Source: Cryobacterium soli
GTDB taxonomy: Bacteria > Actinomycetota > Actinomycetes > Actinomycetales > Microbacteriaceae
NCBI RefSeq assembly: GCF_003611035.1
Contig: NZ_CP030033.1
Location: 868,001 to 932,000 of the forward strand
Length of the DNA stretch: 64,000 bases
Reading direction: 5' to 3'
Below the pieces are notes generated by a model, which was not told the DNA's origin, did not search any database, and was given only the letters and a program-made list of their open reading frames with translations. Positions 50,524 to 60,762 of the stretch are shown here, in pieces. A program made the translations under genes and the position numbers. Each line of letters starts with the position of its first letter. The first letter of the stretch is position 1.

Positions 50524-53156
50524 GCTGCCGCCTTCCTCTCATTGGATGGCTGCATCGGAACAACGGTGAGCTCCTCATCAACGAGATCGACCACGATCGT
50601 GGAGCCCTCAGGGAGGTCACCACGCAGGAGCGCGCGCGCCACCCGGGTCTCTACCTCGCGGGAGATGTAACGCCGCAGCGGACGAGCGCCGTATGCCGGG
50701 TCGAATCCCTGCTCCGCCATGAACCGTCGGGCGCGTTCTGTGGCCTCGAGCGCAATCCGTTGCTCCCCCAGCCGCTCCCGCAACTCGTCGAGCTGGAGAT
50801 CGACAATGCGCTCGATCTCGACGAACGTCAACGGCTTGAACAGCACGATCTCGTCGATCCGGTTCAGAAACTCGGGCCGGAAGTGAGATCGCAGCGAACC
50901 CATCACCAGGGCGCGCGCCTCTGATTTCACCTCGCCGTCAGGGGTGACTCCCTCGAGCAGGTATTCCGACCCGATGTTGGAGGTCATGATGATGACGGTG
51001 TTGCGAAAGTCGACGGTGCGACCATGGGAGTCGGTGAGACGCCCGTCGTCGAGCACCTGAAGCAAAATGTTGAATACGTCGACGTGGGCCTTTTCAATCT
51101 CGTCGAGCAGGATCACCGAATAGTGCTTCCGCCGGACCGCCTCGGTCAGCTGCCCACCCTCCTCGAATCCGACGTACCCAGGAGGCGCCCCCACGAGCCG
51201 ACTCACGGTATGCCGCTCCTGGTACTCGCTCATGTCGATGCGGATGATGTTCTCCTCGCTGTCGAAGAGGGCTTGCGCGAGCGCTTTGGCGAGCTCGGTT
51301 TTACCCACGCCCGTCGGGCCGAGGAAGACGAAGGAGCCGATCGGGCGGGTCGGGTTCTTGATGCCGGAGCGGGCCCGGACAACCGCGTCGGTCACCAATT
51401 GCACTGCCTCGTCCTGGCCGATCACCCGTTCATGGAGAACCTCATCGAGGCGGAGGATCTTCTCCCGCTCACCCTCCTGGAGGCGGCTCACCGGGATGCC
51501 CGTCCACCGGGCCACAATTGAGGCGATCTCGTCGGCCGTGACGATCTCACGGAGCAGACGCCTCCCGCCCTGTTTGGACTGGAGTCGCTCCTCGCCCGCC
51601 GCGAGCCGCCGTTCCAATTCGGGCAGCTTTCCGTGGCGCAGGCTCGCCGCCCTGTTCAAGTCGTACTCCCGCTCGGCCCGTTCGCTCTCCAGGCGCACCT
51701 GCTCGATCTCCTGCCGCAGCGCCTGGACCTCGCGGAGCGCCTGGCGTTCCGCTTCCCACTGGGCACGCATGGCGTCCGCCTCCGCCTTCAGGTCGGCCAG
51801 TTCCTTGCGCAGCTCCTCGAGGCGACGCTGGCTGGCCGGATCCGTCTCGAGGGCCACTGCCGCCTCTTCGATCTCCAGCCGGGTGACCCGGCGGGTGAGT
51901 TCGTCGAGTTCCGCCGGCATCGAGTCGATTTCAGTGCGCAGCATCGCACAGGCCTCGTCGACCAGGTCTATGGCCTTATCTGGCAGGAACCGGTCGGAGA
52001 TATAGCGATGACTCAGGCTGACCGCTGCCACCAACGCGCCGTCGTAGATCTTGACGCCGTGGAAGACCTCGAATCGTTCGCGCAGTCCCCGAAGAATCGA
52101 CAGGGCGTCCTCGACGGTTGGTTCATCGACCACAACCGGCTGGAATCGACGCTCGAGGGCTGCGTCCTTCTCGATGTGGGTGCGATACTCATCGAGCGTC
52201 GTGGCCCCGATCATGTGCAGTTCGCCGCGGGCCAGCATCGGCTTCAGCATCTGGCCGGCGTCCATCGCTCCTTCAGACGCGCCGGCCCCGACGACGGTGT
52301 GCAGCTCGTCGACGAACAGCAGGATCTTTCCTTCTGCAGCCAGTACCTCGTTGAGGACGGCCTTCAGCCGTTCCTCGAACTCGCCGCGGTACTTCGCACC
52401 AGCAACGAGGGACCCCATGTCCAAAGCGAAAACGATCTTGTCGCGCAGTCCCTCTGGCACGTCGCCATTGTTGATCCGCTGCGCCAGACCCTCGACGATG
52501 GCGGTCTTCCCGACCCCGGGCTCACCGATCAGCACCGGGTTGTTCTTGCTCTTTCGGGACAGGATCTGGACGGTGCGACGGATTTCCGAGTCCCGGCCGA
52601 TGACCGGCTCCAGTCGTCCGGCGGCTGCTTCCGCGACGAGGTCCCGACCATACTTGGCGAGCGCTTCGTAGGTGCCTTCGGGGGTAGCGGATGTGACCCG
52701 CTGGGATCCCCTCACCGCGGTCAACATCTGCAGAAACGAGTCGCGCGTCACGCCGTGCTGGGCGAGGATCCGACCTGCTGCCGAGCTGGATCCCTCGTCG
52801 AGGAGCGCTACCACCAGGTGCTCGACGGAGACGTAATCGTCCTTGAGCCTGCGGGCTTCCGTGTCGGCCGCCTCGAGGAGACGGTTCAGCCGCTGGGTGA
52901 CGTACACCTTCCCAGGCTCGGCGCCGGACCCCGTGACGCGAGGGCGTTTCTCGAGCTCGTTCGTCAGGTCTTCTCGCAGCTGGTCCACATCCGCACCCGA
53001 TCGGGCGAGCAGTGGCAACACCAATCCTTCGCTCTGTTCAAGCAGGGCCAGCAACAGGTGCTCGCCGTCTACCTCCTGGTGGCCGAACCGGAGTGCCTTG
53101 GTCTGGGCGTCGTGCAGTGCTTCCTGCGACTTCTGAGTGAGTCTGTTCAGGTCCAT
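50520..53156 (-). CDS. clpB: ATP-dependent disaggregase ClpB
   Basis: 878 residues. The N domain is [20 protein letters not shown], the first AAA+ domain has Walker A GEPGVGKT, the coiled-coil middle domain is [20 protein letters not shown] onwards with heptads, and the second AAA+ domain has GPTGVGKT and [12 protein letters not shown]. It unfolds aggregates together with DnaK. ClpP-binding loops are absent, as expected for ClpB. It sits in an operon with DnaK, GrpE, DnaJ and CbpM, so a complete disaggregation set is encoded. It is probably a second, accessory copy beside a housekeeping one (inference). Confidence 0.97.
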   Translation of the reverse strand: MDLNRLTQKSQEALHDAQTKALRFGHQEVDGEHLLLALLEQSEGLVLPLLARSGADVDQLREDLTNELEKRPRVTGSGAEPGKVYVTQRLNRLLEAADTEARRLKDDYVSVEHLVVALLDEGSSSAAGRILAQHGVTRDSFLQMLTAVRGSQRVTSATPEGTYEALAKYGRDLVAEAAAGRLEPVIGRDSEIRRTVQILSRKSKNNPVLIGEPGVGKTAIVEGLAQRINNGDVPEGLRDKIVFALDMGSLVAGAKYRGEFEERLKAVLNEVLAAEGKILLFVDELHTVVGAGASEGAMDAGQMLKPMLARGELHMIGATTLDEYRTHIEKDAALERRFQPVVVDEPTVEDALSILRGLRERFEVFHGVKIYDGALVAAVSLSHRYISDRFLPDKAIDLVDEACAMLRTEIDSMPAELDELTRRVTRLEIEEAAVALETDPASQRRLEELRKELADLKAEADAMRAQWEAERQALREVQALRQEIEQVRLESERAEREYDLNRAASLRHGKLPELERRLAAGEERLQSKQGGRRLLREIVTADEIASIVARWTGIPVSRLQEGEREKILRLDEVLHERVIGQDEAVQLVTDAVVRARSGIKNPTRPIGSFVFLGPTGVGKTELAKALAQALFDSEENIIRIDMSEYQERHTVSRLVGAPPGYVGFEEGGQLTEAVRRKHYSVILLDEIEKAHVDVFNILLQVLDDGRLTDSHGRTVDFRNTVIIMTSNIGSEYLLEGVTPDGEVKSEARALVMGSLRSHFRPEFLNRIDEIVLFKPLTFVEIERIVDLQLDELRERLGEQRIALEATERARRFMAEQGFDPAYGARPLRRYISREVETRVARALLRGDLPEGSTIVVDLVDEELTVVPMQPSNERKAAA

Positions 53157-53165
53157 GGGAATCCC

Positions 53166-53480
53166 TTATCTATCTGAGCGCGAGCGGCGTTGTGATCTCT
53201 CGAGGGCGGCAATCCGGTCGAGCAGGTCCATCACCAGGCCGAGCGACGCATAAGTCAGGTTCAGCCGCAGGTGCAGCCGCTGGATCCTCGCCATCTCCCG
53301 AACCTGGGACGGGGCGAACCAGAGGTTGCCCTCGGCGTCCCGGGTGATCTCGAGCAACCCGAGCGTGACCAGCCGGCGAACCATGTCAGGGTGCACACCG
53401 GTGATCCGGGCGTAGCTGTCAAGACTCAGGCGATAGGGGCGCGCCAGAGGCCAGTTCGTCCCGGCGGTCGGTTCGGTCAT
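53166..53480 (-). CDS. Chaperone modulator CbpM / MerR-like HTH protein
   Basis: 104 residues. [38 protein letters not shown] is a MerR-like winged helix, and [35 protein letters not shown] is a helical C-terminus. CbpM proteins bind the J domain of CbpA-type DnaJ, while actinobacterial HspR is a related repressor of dnaK. The tight ATGA overlap with dnaJ favours CbpM or HspR equally. No HAIR inverted repeat is seen upstream of dnaK, which slightly favours CbpM. Confidence 0.8.
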   Translation of the reverse strand: MTEPTAGTNWPLARPYRLSLDSYARITGVHPDMVRRLVTLGLLEITRDAEGNLWFAPSQVREMARIQRLHLRLNLTYASLGLVMDLLDRIAALERSQRRSRSDR

Positions 53481-54442
53481 GGTGAGCTCCTCGGGTCGAA
53501 TTCGGACACCTTGGCGAGCTTCTCGAACAGTTTGCGTTCCTCAGAGGAGAGCGACTTGGGCACCTTGATCTGGACTTCGGCGAACAGATCCCCCGGGTTT
53601 CCTCGTTTGTTCGGCAGCCCGCGGCCCTTCAGCCGCAGCCGCCGGTGACTGGAGGTACCGGCAGGTACCTTGACGGTGGCCGGGCCGCCGGGAGTCTCGA
53701 CGGGAAGCGACGAACCGAGCGCCGCTTCCCAGGGGGCGAGTGACAGCGTCACGTGCAGGTCACGGCCCTCCAGCCGGTAGCGAGGATGCGCTGCGATCCG
53801 GACGATGAGGTAGAGGTCGCCCGCTTCGCCACCACCAGACCCCTGCCCGCCCTGGGCGCGCAGCCTGATCCGCTGACCGTCCACAACCCCCTCGGGAATG
53901 ACGACGTCGATGGTGCGCGGACCGTCTTCGTCACGGAGCGACAGAGTTCGCCTGGTCCCGGTGTAGGCCTCCTCGACGGTCACCTCCACCTCGGTCTCGT
54001 GGTCGGAGCCGGAGACCGGTCCCCATCCGCCGCGACCTCGCCCGCGTGAGCCGAAAATGCCGCCGAGCAGATCCTCCAGATCGACATTGTCGCCGGAACC
54101 GGAGTACTGAAAACCACCAGAGGGACCGGCCCCGCCCCAGCCGGCCGACCGCCCGCCGCCGGCACCGGCTCCTGCATAGGCGCGCGCCCGGCGGTAGGCC
54201 TCCGGGTCCACGTCGGCACCGACGCGCCGGAAATCTTCTCCGAACGCGTCGTATCGCTTGCGCTGGTCGGGGTCGGAGAGCACGTCATACGCCTCGCTGA
54301 GCTCCTTGAACTTGTCTTCGGCGCCGGGATCCTTGTTGACGTCGGGGTGAAGTTTGCGCGCAAGCTTGCGGTAGGCCCGCTGGATCTCCGACTGGTCGGC
54401 ATCGCGGGGGACGCCAAGGACCTCGTAGGAGTCGCGAGCCAT
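53477..54442 (-). CDS. DnaJ/CbpA-type co-chaperone
   Basis: 321 residues. J domain [35 protein letters not shown] with the HPD motif, a Gly-rich linker (about 90-125), and two C-terminal beta domains with [26 protein letters not shown]. The Cys zinc-finger domain is absent, so this is a CbpA-type, not a full DnaJ. Its start overlaps the grpE stop by one base. It works with DnaK in the same operon. Confidence 0.94.
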   Translation of the reverse strand: MARDSYEVLGVPRDADQSEIQRAYRKLARKLHPDVNKDPGAEDKFKELSEAYDVLSDPDQRKRYDAFGEDFRRVGADVDPEAYRRARAYAGAGAGGGRSAGWGGAGPSGGFQYSGSGDNVDLEDLLGGIFGSRGRGRGGWGPVSGSDHETEVEVTVEEAYTGTRRTLSLRDEDGPRTIDVVIPEGVVDGQRIRLRAQGGQGSGGGEAGDLYLIVRIAAHPRYRLEGRDLHVTLSLAPWEAALGSSLPVETPGGPATVKVPAGTSSHRRLRLKGRGLPNKRGNPGDLFAEVQIKVPKSLSSEERKLFEKLAKVSEFDPRSSP

Positions 54443-54945
54443 TACTCGCTCCTGGTCGCTACGACCACAGAAGCCGGACGCAGAATCTCGTTGTCAGGCC
54501 CGTAGCCGGGCCGGATAACGTGCGCGACGGTACCGGGGACAAGTTCCTCATCGACGAGGGTGCTGACGGCTTCGTGGCGAGCGGGGTCGAAGGCTTTGCC
54601 GGTTTCATCGTCGCGCCGGGGGTAGCCCAGGTCGGCGAGGACCGAGAGTGCTTGCTGGTGCACGGCACGCACTCCATCGACGATCTGGTCGGGGTGGGAG
54701 GAGGCATGTTCGAGGGCGCGCTCGAGGTTGTCGAGGACGGGCAACCAGCGGGAGGCCACCGACGCTCGTTCCTGCTGACGAGCGCGGACGACATCCTGCG
54801 CGCATCGTTTGCGGAGGTTTTCCAGCTCGGCGGCGGTACGGCGCCATGAGTCCTCGAGGTCAGCAATCTGCTTCGCGGTCTCGGCTGAGCTGTCACCAAC
54901 GCCCTCGTCGGCGACCTGGGGGTCGGGATTCTCTTGTCCGGACAT
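54442..54945 (-). CDS. grpE: Nucleotide exchange factor GrpE
   Basis: 167 residues. A long coiled coil ([26 protein letters not shown]) is followed by [31 protein letters not shown] and the beta domain ending [23 protein letters not shown], the standard GrpE layout. It lies 11 bp after dnaK and just before the J-protein gene. Confidence 0.95.
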   Translation of the reverse strand: MSGQENPDPQVADEGVGDSSAETAKQIADLEDSWRRTAAELENLRKRCAQDVVRARQQERASVASRWLPVLDNLERALEHASSHPDQIVDGVRAVHQQALSVLADLGYPRRDDETGKAFDPARHEAVSTLVDEELVPGTVAHVIRPGYGPDNEILRPASVVVATRSE

Positions 54946-54956
54946 GACGTCGACGC

Positions 54957-56861
54957 TCAGTGTGCCGTGAACTCGGCGTCGATCACATCGTCGCCGTCGT
55001 CCGCTCCAGCCTCGCCGGAGCCGGCCGACGGGCCAGCGGAGCCAGCGGAGCCAGCGCTGCCTTGGCTCCTGACAGCGGAACTCAGGGCCTGCGCCATCTG
55101 GTGCAGTTCACCCGTGAGCGACCGCAGACGGTCGATCGGCGCCTGCTCGTCGAGTGCGGTACGCGCGTCATTCGTCAAGATCTCCGCCCGGGCGCGGTCA
55201 TGCTCAGGGACGGCATCCCCGGCCTCGGTGAGTTCGCGCTGGACCTGGTAGGCCACGGAGTCGAGTTCGTTCCGCGCGTCGACGAGTTCTCGGAGCTGGG
55301 CGTCCTCGCTGCGGTGCGTCTCGGCATCCGAGACCATCCGCTCGACCTCGTCCTTGGTCAGCGTCGAGGTCTCACTGATGGTGACCTGTTGCTCGGCGCC
55401 GGTGTCCTTGTCCTTCGCGGAGACGTGCAGGATGCCGTTGGCATCGATGTCGAAGGTCAACTCGATCTGTGGTTCACCTCGAGGCGCTGGTCTGATGTTC
55501 TCGAGCCGGAATCGGGCGAGTGCGCGGTTGTCGCTGGCGAGTTCCCGTTCGCCCTGGAGGACCACGACGTCCACCGCTTGCTGGTTGTCCTCGGCGGTAC
55601 TGAAGACCTCGGTGCGACGCGCCGGGATAGTCGTGTTGCGCTCGATGACCTTGGTCATCACGCCGCCCTGCGTTTCCAACCCCAGCGAGAGCGGCGTGAC
55701 GTCCAGGAGGAGGACGTCCTTCACATCCCCCTTGATGATCGCCGCCTGGACGGCCGCACCGAGCGCGACGACCTCGTCCGGGTTGACGGTCATGTTCGGA
55801 TCCTTGCCACCGGTCATCCGACGGACCAGGTTCTGTACCGCGGGGATGCGCGTAGAACCGCCGACGAGGATGATCTCGTCGATGTCGTCCGGGGTTGCCT
55901 TCCCATCCTCGAGGGCCTGCTTCACCGGACCCATGCAGCGTTCAACGAGATCCGCGGTCAGCTGGTCGAACGTCGAGCGCATGAGGTTGACGTTGAGATG
56001 TTTCGGGCCCGAAGCGTCCGCGGTCACAAAGGGAAGGTTCACCGCCGTTTGGGTAACGGACGACAACTCGACTTTGGCCTTCTCGGCCGCCTCGAACAGG
56101 CGCTGCAGTGCCTGAGGGTCCTGGCGGAGGTCGATACCGACCTCTTTCTTGAACTCGTCCGCGAGGTAGTCAACGATGCGCCGGTCGAAGTCGTCCCCAC
56201 CAAGATGGGTGTCGCCCGCCGTGGATCGGACCTCGACAACGCCCTCACCGACGGTGAGGAGGCTGACATCGAAGGTTCCACCGCCGAGGTCGAAGACGAG
56301 AATGGTCTCGTTCTCGAGTTTCTCCATCCCGTATGCCAGGGCTGCGGCGGTGGGTTCGTTGATGATCCGGAGAACTTCGAGTCCCGCAATCTTGCCGGCG
56401 TCTTTGGTGGCTTGCCGCTGCGCGTCATTGAAGTGCGCCGGCACGGTGATCACAGCTTCTGTGACCCGCTCCCCGAGCGCCTTGCTTGCATCCTCGGCCA
56501 GCTTGCGCAGAATCTGCGCCGAGATTTCCTCCGGCGCGTAGAGCTTGCCGTGGACCGAGAACCGGACTGCGCCGTCCGGTCCGGACACGACGTCGTACGA
56601 GACGGCGTTGAGCTCGCTCTCCACCTCGTCGTAGTTCCGACCGACGAAACGCTTGGCCGAGTAGATCGTGCCCTTGGGGTTGAGGATCGCCTGTCGCCGG
56701 GCCATCTGCCCCACGAGCCGTTCACCGTTTTCGAGGAACGCGACGACGGATGGAGTGGTCCTGTTTCCCTCGGTATTGGCGATGACCTGGGGTTGGCCCC
56801 CCTCCATCGCGGCAATCACCGAATTGGTTGTTCCCAGATCGATACCAACAGCCCTACCCAT
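54957..56861 (-). CDS. dnaK: Chaperone protein DnaK (Hsp70)
   Basis: 634 residues, ATG at 56861 ([20 protein letters not shown]); the frame extends upstream without family similarity. All Hsp70 signatures are present: [35 protein letters not shown], and a substrate domain followed by a lid, ending in the acidic [12 protein letters not shown] tail. It is the first chaperone gene of the operon. The upstream gap is 129 bp with no clear CIRCE or HAIR element. The adjacent MEDS-LuxR gene may regulate it. Confidence 0.97.
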   Translation of the reverse strand: MGRAVGIDLGTTNSVIAAMEGGQPQVIANTEGNRTTPSVVAFLENGERLVGQMARRQAILNPKGTIYSAKRFVGRNYDEVESELNAVSYDVVSGPDGAVRFSVHGKLYAPEEISAQILRKLAEDASKALGERVTEAVITVPAHFNDAQRQATKDAGKIAGLEVLRIINEPTAAALAYGMEKLENETILVFDLGGGTFDVSLLTVGEGVVEVRSTAGDTHLGGDDFDRRIVDYLADEFKKEVGIDLRQDPQALQRLFEAAEKAKVELSSVTQTAVNLPFVTADASGPKHLNVNLMRSTFDQLTADLVERCMGPVKQALEDGKATPDDIDEIILVGGSTRIPAVQNLVRRMTGGKDPNMTVNPDEVVALGAAVQAAIIKGDVKDVLLLDVTPLSLGLETQGGVMTKVIERNTTIPARRTEVFSTAEDNQQAVDVVVLQGERELASDNRALARFRLENIRPAPRGEPQIELTFDIDANGILHVSAKDKDTGAEQQVTISETSTLTKDEVERMVSDAETHRSEDAQLRELVDARNELDSVAYQVQRELTEAGDAVPEHDRARAEILTNDARTALDEQAPIDRLRSLTGELHQMAQALSSAVRSQGSAGSAGSAGPSAGSGEAGADDGDDVIDAEFTAH

Positions 56862-56990
56862 GACGTTTCTCCTTCGCTCGATACCCTCCCTAGTCATGAT
56901 TTCGCGGCACACGACCGGCGGCATCCCGTAAACAGGTGACATCCGTTCCTGGGCCTGTCTCGGCGGCGAGCGGCACACGGTGCGTCAGGG

Positions 56991-57887
56991 TCAGGCAGAC
57001 GGCGACGCGTGGTGGAACGAGAGCACGGCGAGTTCGACTCGCGAGTGAATGCCGAGCTTTTGGTAGATGTGCTTGAGGTGGGCGTCCACGGTGTGGGGCG
57101 ACACGCTCAGCTGTTGTGCCGTCGCGCGGTTCGACAATCCTGTGCCCACGAGCTGTGCGACCCGGACCTCGGCGCCGCTGAGGGACAGCCAGTCGTCCAC
57201 CCACGCCTCGTGACCTGGGCCCTTTCGGGCCAAGGGATATCGAACGGCGGCGTCCGCCGCGGGTTCCGGGGTGTCCGGCGGCGCCACGCTGTGCGGGTTG
57301 TGGAGCACGGTGCCGTCGAGTAGCACCATGGAGTGGATTTTCAGTACGCTCGCGAGAATGCCCGCCCCGAAGCGCTGCACGTCGTACATACAGAGGAAGA
57401 CGGTGGGCAACTCGTCGAGGATGTGGATGACGGCAGTCTCGTAAATGGAGACTTCCCTCGCGCCGGACTCATGCGACCCCCGAGACATCTGTCCGGCGGC
57501 GCGCAAGAGTGGGAACGCGTCGGTGGGCGAGCCGGAGTTGGCGACGAGGGGTGAAAACGACTGCTGGGGGGAGAACTCGCGGGTCCGAAGGTACGCGTCG
57601 GGCGCTGAGTAGACATCAAGGTGTTGACGCCTGTCGCTGAGTCCTGCCGGTGGGTACACCCTCTGTCGGATGCTCGCCGACTCGAGTTCGTCGATGAGGC
57701 AGACGCATGAATCGCCGTGACGAAGGCCCTCCTGCATGAACGACACCAGCAGCCGGTCTCTCTCGACGGGTCCCGAGAACAGAGCGCAGACGTGCATCCC
57801 CGGATGAATCTCGCCGACCCCAGGGACTCCCATGAGCAGGTCGTTCACCGGGGAACCGCCTTCTCGTGGCCCCATTTTGCTAACCAA
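56991..57887 (-). CDS. LuxR-family regulator with MEDS sensory domain
   Basis: 298 residues from the ATG at 57887, with other possible starts at 57875 and a GTG further in. The N-terminal MEDS domain is recognised by GEIHPGMHVCALFSGPVERDRLL and FMQEGLRHGDSCVCLIDE, similar to DcmR and KaiC-like sensor domains of methylotrophs. The C-terminus has SGAEVRVAQLVGTGLSNRATAQQLSVSPHTVDAHLKHIYQKLG, a LuxR helix-turn-helix. It is upstream of dnaK on the same strand, so it probably controls the chaperone operon. The signal is unknown. Confidence 0.88.
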   Translation of the reverse strand: MVSKMGPREGGSPVNDLLMGVPGVGEIHPGMHVCALFSGPVERDRLLVSFMQEGLRHGDSCVCLIDELESASIRQRVYPPAGLSDRRQHLDVYSAPDAYLRTREFSPQQSFSPLVANSGSPTDAFPLLRAAGQMSRGSHESGAREVSIYETAVIHILDELPTVFLCMYDVQRFGAGILASVLKIHSMVLLDGTVLHNPHSVAPPDTPEPAADAAVRYPLARKGPGHEAWVDDWLSLSGAEVRVAQLVGTGLSNRATAQQLSVSPHTVDAHLKHIYQKLGIHSRVELAVLSFHHASPSA

Positions 57888-57980
57888 ACGTCGTCCTTTG
57901 CCAACGATACGTCGTCGTTGAGGTCGCGGTCAACGCGGTGGAGGGCCAAGTCGACTACTCGCACGGCATGTTGCGCCTTC

Positions 57981-58979
57981 TCAGGTCCGCTCTTTCGCGA
58001 GCCGGGCGCGGCGCTCTTCCTCACGCTTTGAGTACGCGGCCGCGCGGATCGCGTCGTCTGATTCCAGGCCGGTTCCGAGTGCACCGCCGATGGTCGCCGC
58101 AGAGGCGACGAACCAGACAAGCACGAACAGATCGCCGTAATCGAGCGACGTGCCGAGTGAATCGCCCATTACAGCAGGGTCGAGGACAAACAGCGCCCAT
58201 GCCAGGTTCACGACGTAGAGCGCCACATAACAGATGAGCACCCCGATCGTCAGAGTCAACAGTGTCGAGGTGTTGTAGAGACGGGATCTGTCCCGCGCTT
58301 CAGCTGAGTCGTCGGCGGGGTGGTCCCAGAGTTCTCCGTCGATCACAATCCAGCCCACGACGATCGCGATCGAGGCGATGGTCGCGACGCCGAGCCGCCA
58401 CCCCGACAGGGAGCCGGCAATCAGCCAAACCGTAGAATCGACGGTGGCCACCGCGCCGGTTGCGAGGGCGGCTACGAGCGCGGATTTGAGTCCGGTCGCG
58501 AGGAGCCACGGACGGTTAGCGAGGACCATGCCGAACAGCACCCGCCCCCGACCGCTGAGACCGGGGAGGGACACACGCTGCTCATCAGGCGAGGTGGGTT
58601 CTGCCATTCCACTGACGAGGCCGCGCACAGCGTGCCGCGCGCGCGCGTTGACACGCAGCCCGCCGAGCGCGGGTAGCGACAGCACGGCGGTGCGTCGCTG
58701 CGGGTCGATTGCGGCCAGCAAGTACCGACCGTTGTCGTCGCGAAGGGGAAGCTCGGTTACCCCGATGACGAGGTCCCACTCGCGCTGTTGGGCACGTGCC
58801 CGCAGCCGGGACAGTGCGGTCTCGACATCCTCATACCCGAGGGTGAACGGTTCACTCACCACCTCGATTTCCCAGCCATCGGGATCATCGCCATCCAGCG
58901 GGCCGAGGTCACTCATCGCGCGCGCCACCTTGGTTGGCGAGGCCGGGTCAGCCACGAGACCCACGCGGATCGGCTTCAT
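57981..58979 (-). CDS. Hypothetical membrane protein, island border
   Basis: 332 residues. The N-terminal half (MKPIRVGLVADPASPTKVAR, then WDLVIGVTELPLRDDNGRY) looks like a soluble alpha/beta domain, and the C-terminal half has four to five membrane helices, e.g. about 175-195, 200-220, 245-270 and 290-310. The family is not recognised. It is upstream of the MEDS-LuxR gene, with a 93-bp gap, and has the same direction. It may belong to the stress island as an accessory sensor or be its left neighbour. Confidence 0.72.
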   Translation of the reverse strand: MKPIRVGLVADPASPTKVARAMSDLGPLDGDDPDGWEIEVVSEPFTLGYEDVETALSRLRARAQQREWDLVIGVTELPLRDDNGRYLLAAIDPQRRTAVLSLPALGGLRVNARARHAVRGLVSGMAEPTSPDEQRVSLPGLSGRGRVLFGMVLANRPWLLATGLKSALVAALATGAVATVDSTVWLIAGSLSGWRLGVATIASIAIVVGWIVIDGELWDHPADDSAEARDRSRLYNTSTLLTLTIGVLICYVALYVVNLAWALFVLDPAVMGDSLGTSLDYGDLFVLVWFVASAATIGGALGTGLESDDAIRAAAYSKREEERRARLAKERT

Positions 58980-59261
58980 CTCCGAAGCCTACACATAGAG
59001 CCGAGAACTAGCCCGGTACTCTTTCGATACGCGCGTGGCGGGGGAACCCCTTGCCTTCCCTCGCGACCTGGTCCCAGGGCACTTCAAATTCTCAGTGAAC
59101 GGGACTTTGCGCCCGACACAGCAGCGATGAGTGCTCTCACGACGATTCGTGCTGTACACGCGCTAGCGGCGAGATCCGGCCGCAATGGGCCACGCTGACC
59201 GAGGACAGTCCCGTCCGCAAGGGTGGTCGACTCTGGCGTCTGTCTCGGTGACGCGAGACGG

Positions 59262-60557
59262 TCAGACCGCGACCCTACCGATGTCGCGGATACTCTCCGG
59301 CGACAGAGCGTTCGACTTGGGAAGCGCCGAAAGGGACGACGGCTGAACACCGAGGTCGAGGTACACCGCATGCAGGGCCGAGACCACGCCGCCCGCTGCA
59401 CCCGAAAAATCGCCGAGCTCGACGCTGGTCAGGGTAGGGGCGATGCGAATGTTCTGTTCCAGAAGCAGCTGGTAGCTCCCCAGGTGGTCGGTAAGCGATT
59501 TCGCGATTCCGCCACCCAGCACGATTGTCTCCGGCTCGCTCGAGACCGCAATGGCGGTAAGTACCGCAACCAGGGCATGGTCGAACTTTGCTCGGAGTTG
59601 TGCCCTCACTCCGTCTGGTGTGCCGCTCCCGGCACCGGGATTACTCTCGCCACCTCCATCCGCGAAGAGTTCCGCTGGCGACGCCAGCACCATTCCGGCG
59701 GCGGCCGCATGGCGGAGCAGACCAGGCCCGGTTGTGAAGCTCTCGAGACGCTCGCCATGAGGACCAATAGGGATCTGGCCGAACTCCCCCACGAGTCCAT
59801 GTCGGCCTCGAAGGACAACCCCGTCGATGGCGATTCCGACACCGAGACCGGCGCCAAGGCTGAGCAACGCGGCGTAGGGGGTGTGCCTCGCTGCTCCGAA
59901 ACGCAGTTCGCCGAGCAGGGCGAGGTTGGCATCGTTGTCGACGTGCAAGGGCAGGCCGATCGCGAGTTCGCAAACCTTAAGGAACGTCGGATCTTCCACT
60001 TGCCTGAGGTTCGGGGCATTGGACACCGATCGGTCGACCTGACTGACGGCTCCCGGCAGTCCAAGACTGATCGCGGCCACGGCACCCCAGCGCTCTCCCA
60101 CCGCGAACTTTGCCGTATCGGCGACCCACAGCGCCAATTCTGTGGGACCTAGCTCGGTCGGGGTGGCTATCTCGATCGCCATTATCGGGTTCGCGAGCAG
60201 GTCGGTCGCAATCATCCGGGTGTTCGATGCACCGAGGTCGATCCCGAGAACCAGGGAGGCGTCTGCGACGAGGTCGAGCAGGATCGCACGGCGACCGCGG
60301 TTCTCGACGACGACTTCGGAGACCTCGCACACGACTCCGTCGAGAATCAACTGATCCACGGCCCGGGTTACGGTAGCTGCGGAGATCCCGGTCGACTCCG
60401 CAATCTGTTTGCGCGTGGCCGGACGCTGATTGAGCAGTTCGGTGAGCACTGCGTTTCGGTTCAGTTCTCGAATGTCCTGGCCCACACGCCCTCCTCGGTC
60501 GTTGCTCCGGTCGGCCCGAAGCGAAGCCAGCGCTCGCCCCCAGCTGGACGAGATCAC
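59262..60557 (-). CDS. ROK-family transcriptional regulator (NagC/XylR type)
   Basis: About 431 residues with a GTG at 60557; a GTG at 60485 (VGQDIRELNRN) reads like the usual start of this family, though GAGGAGG lies only one base before it. The winged helix is RKQIAESTGISAATVTRAVDQLILDGVVCE. The ROK domain follows with VLGIDLGASNTRMI and VDNDANLALLGE. The CxCGxxGC zinc motif is absent. It is divergent from the ribose-type transporter and kinase operon. By family it is a repressor released by the imported sugar or its phosphate. Confidence 0.9.
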   Translation of the reverse strand: MISSSWGRALASLRADRSNDRGGRVGQDIRELNRNAVLTELLNQRPATRKQIAESTGISAATVTRAVDQLILDGVVCEVSEVVVENRGRRAILLDLVADASLVLGIDLGASNTRMIATDLLANPIMAIEIATPTELGPTELALWVADTAKFAVGERWGAVAAISLGLPGAVSQVDRSVSNAPNLRQVEDPTFLKVCELAIGLPLHVDNDANLALLGELRFGAARHTPYAALLSLGAGLGVGIAIDGVVLRGRHGLVGEFGQIPIGPHGERLESFTTGPGLLRHAAAAGMVLASPAELFADGGGESNPGAGSGTPDGVRAQLRAKFDHALVAVLTAIAVSSEPETIVLGGGIAKSLTDHLGSYQLLLEQNIRIAPTLTSVELGDFSGAAGGVVSALHAVYLDLGVQPSSLSALPKSNALSPESIRDIGRVAV

Positions 60558-60643
60558 TTTTTTTCAATGCACCGTGAATTCTAATGCGCTTGTCTCGGCA
60601 AGTCCCACAACAAAAGCACGTGTTTCCGAAATGAAACCGTAAC

Positions 60644-60693
60644 AAACTGGTGCTTGACTTTGTTTGCTACATGAAATCAAAATGTGTTTACTA
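60644..60693. promoter_or_regulatory. Candidate ROK operator and promoter region
   Basis: The 205-bp divergent gap is AT-rich here. ACAAA near 60642-60646 faces TTTGTTT at 60659-60665, and TGTTTGCTA (60661-60669) recurs as TGTTTACTA (60685-60693), 24 bp apart. TTGACT at 60654-60659 could serve as -35. ROK repressors often bind TTTG/CAAA-type repeats. No -10 is convincing. Confidence 0.5.
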
Positions 60694-60762
60694 GGTCAAT
60701 GGCAACGGTGCCCCACGGGCTCCTCCAGATCTGACTGACGCTCACGTGGATAGGAACCCTCA

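Noticed and set aside
51633..53177. 514-residue plus-strand frame opposite clpB
   Set aside because: Antisense shadow of clpB with no ribosome site and no recognisable domain.
54960..56939. 659-residue open frame on the plus strand opposite dnaK
   Set aside because: It mirrors the codons of a bona fide dnaK gene; in high-GC DNA long antisense frames are expected, and it shows no family motif.
53480..56990. HspR/HAIR or HrcA/CIRCE control of the dnaK operon
   Set aside because: I looked for CTTGAGT-N7-ACTCAAG and TTAGCACTC-N9-GAGTGCTAA before dnaK and saw neither.
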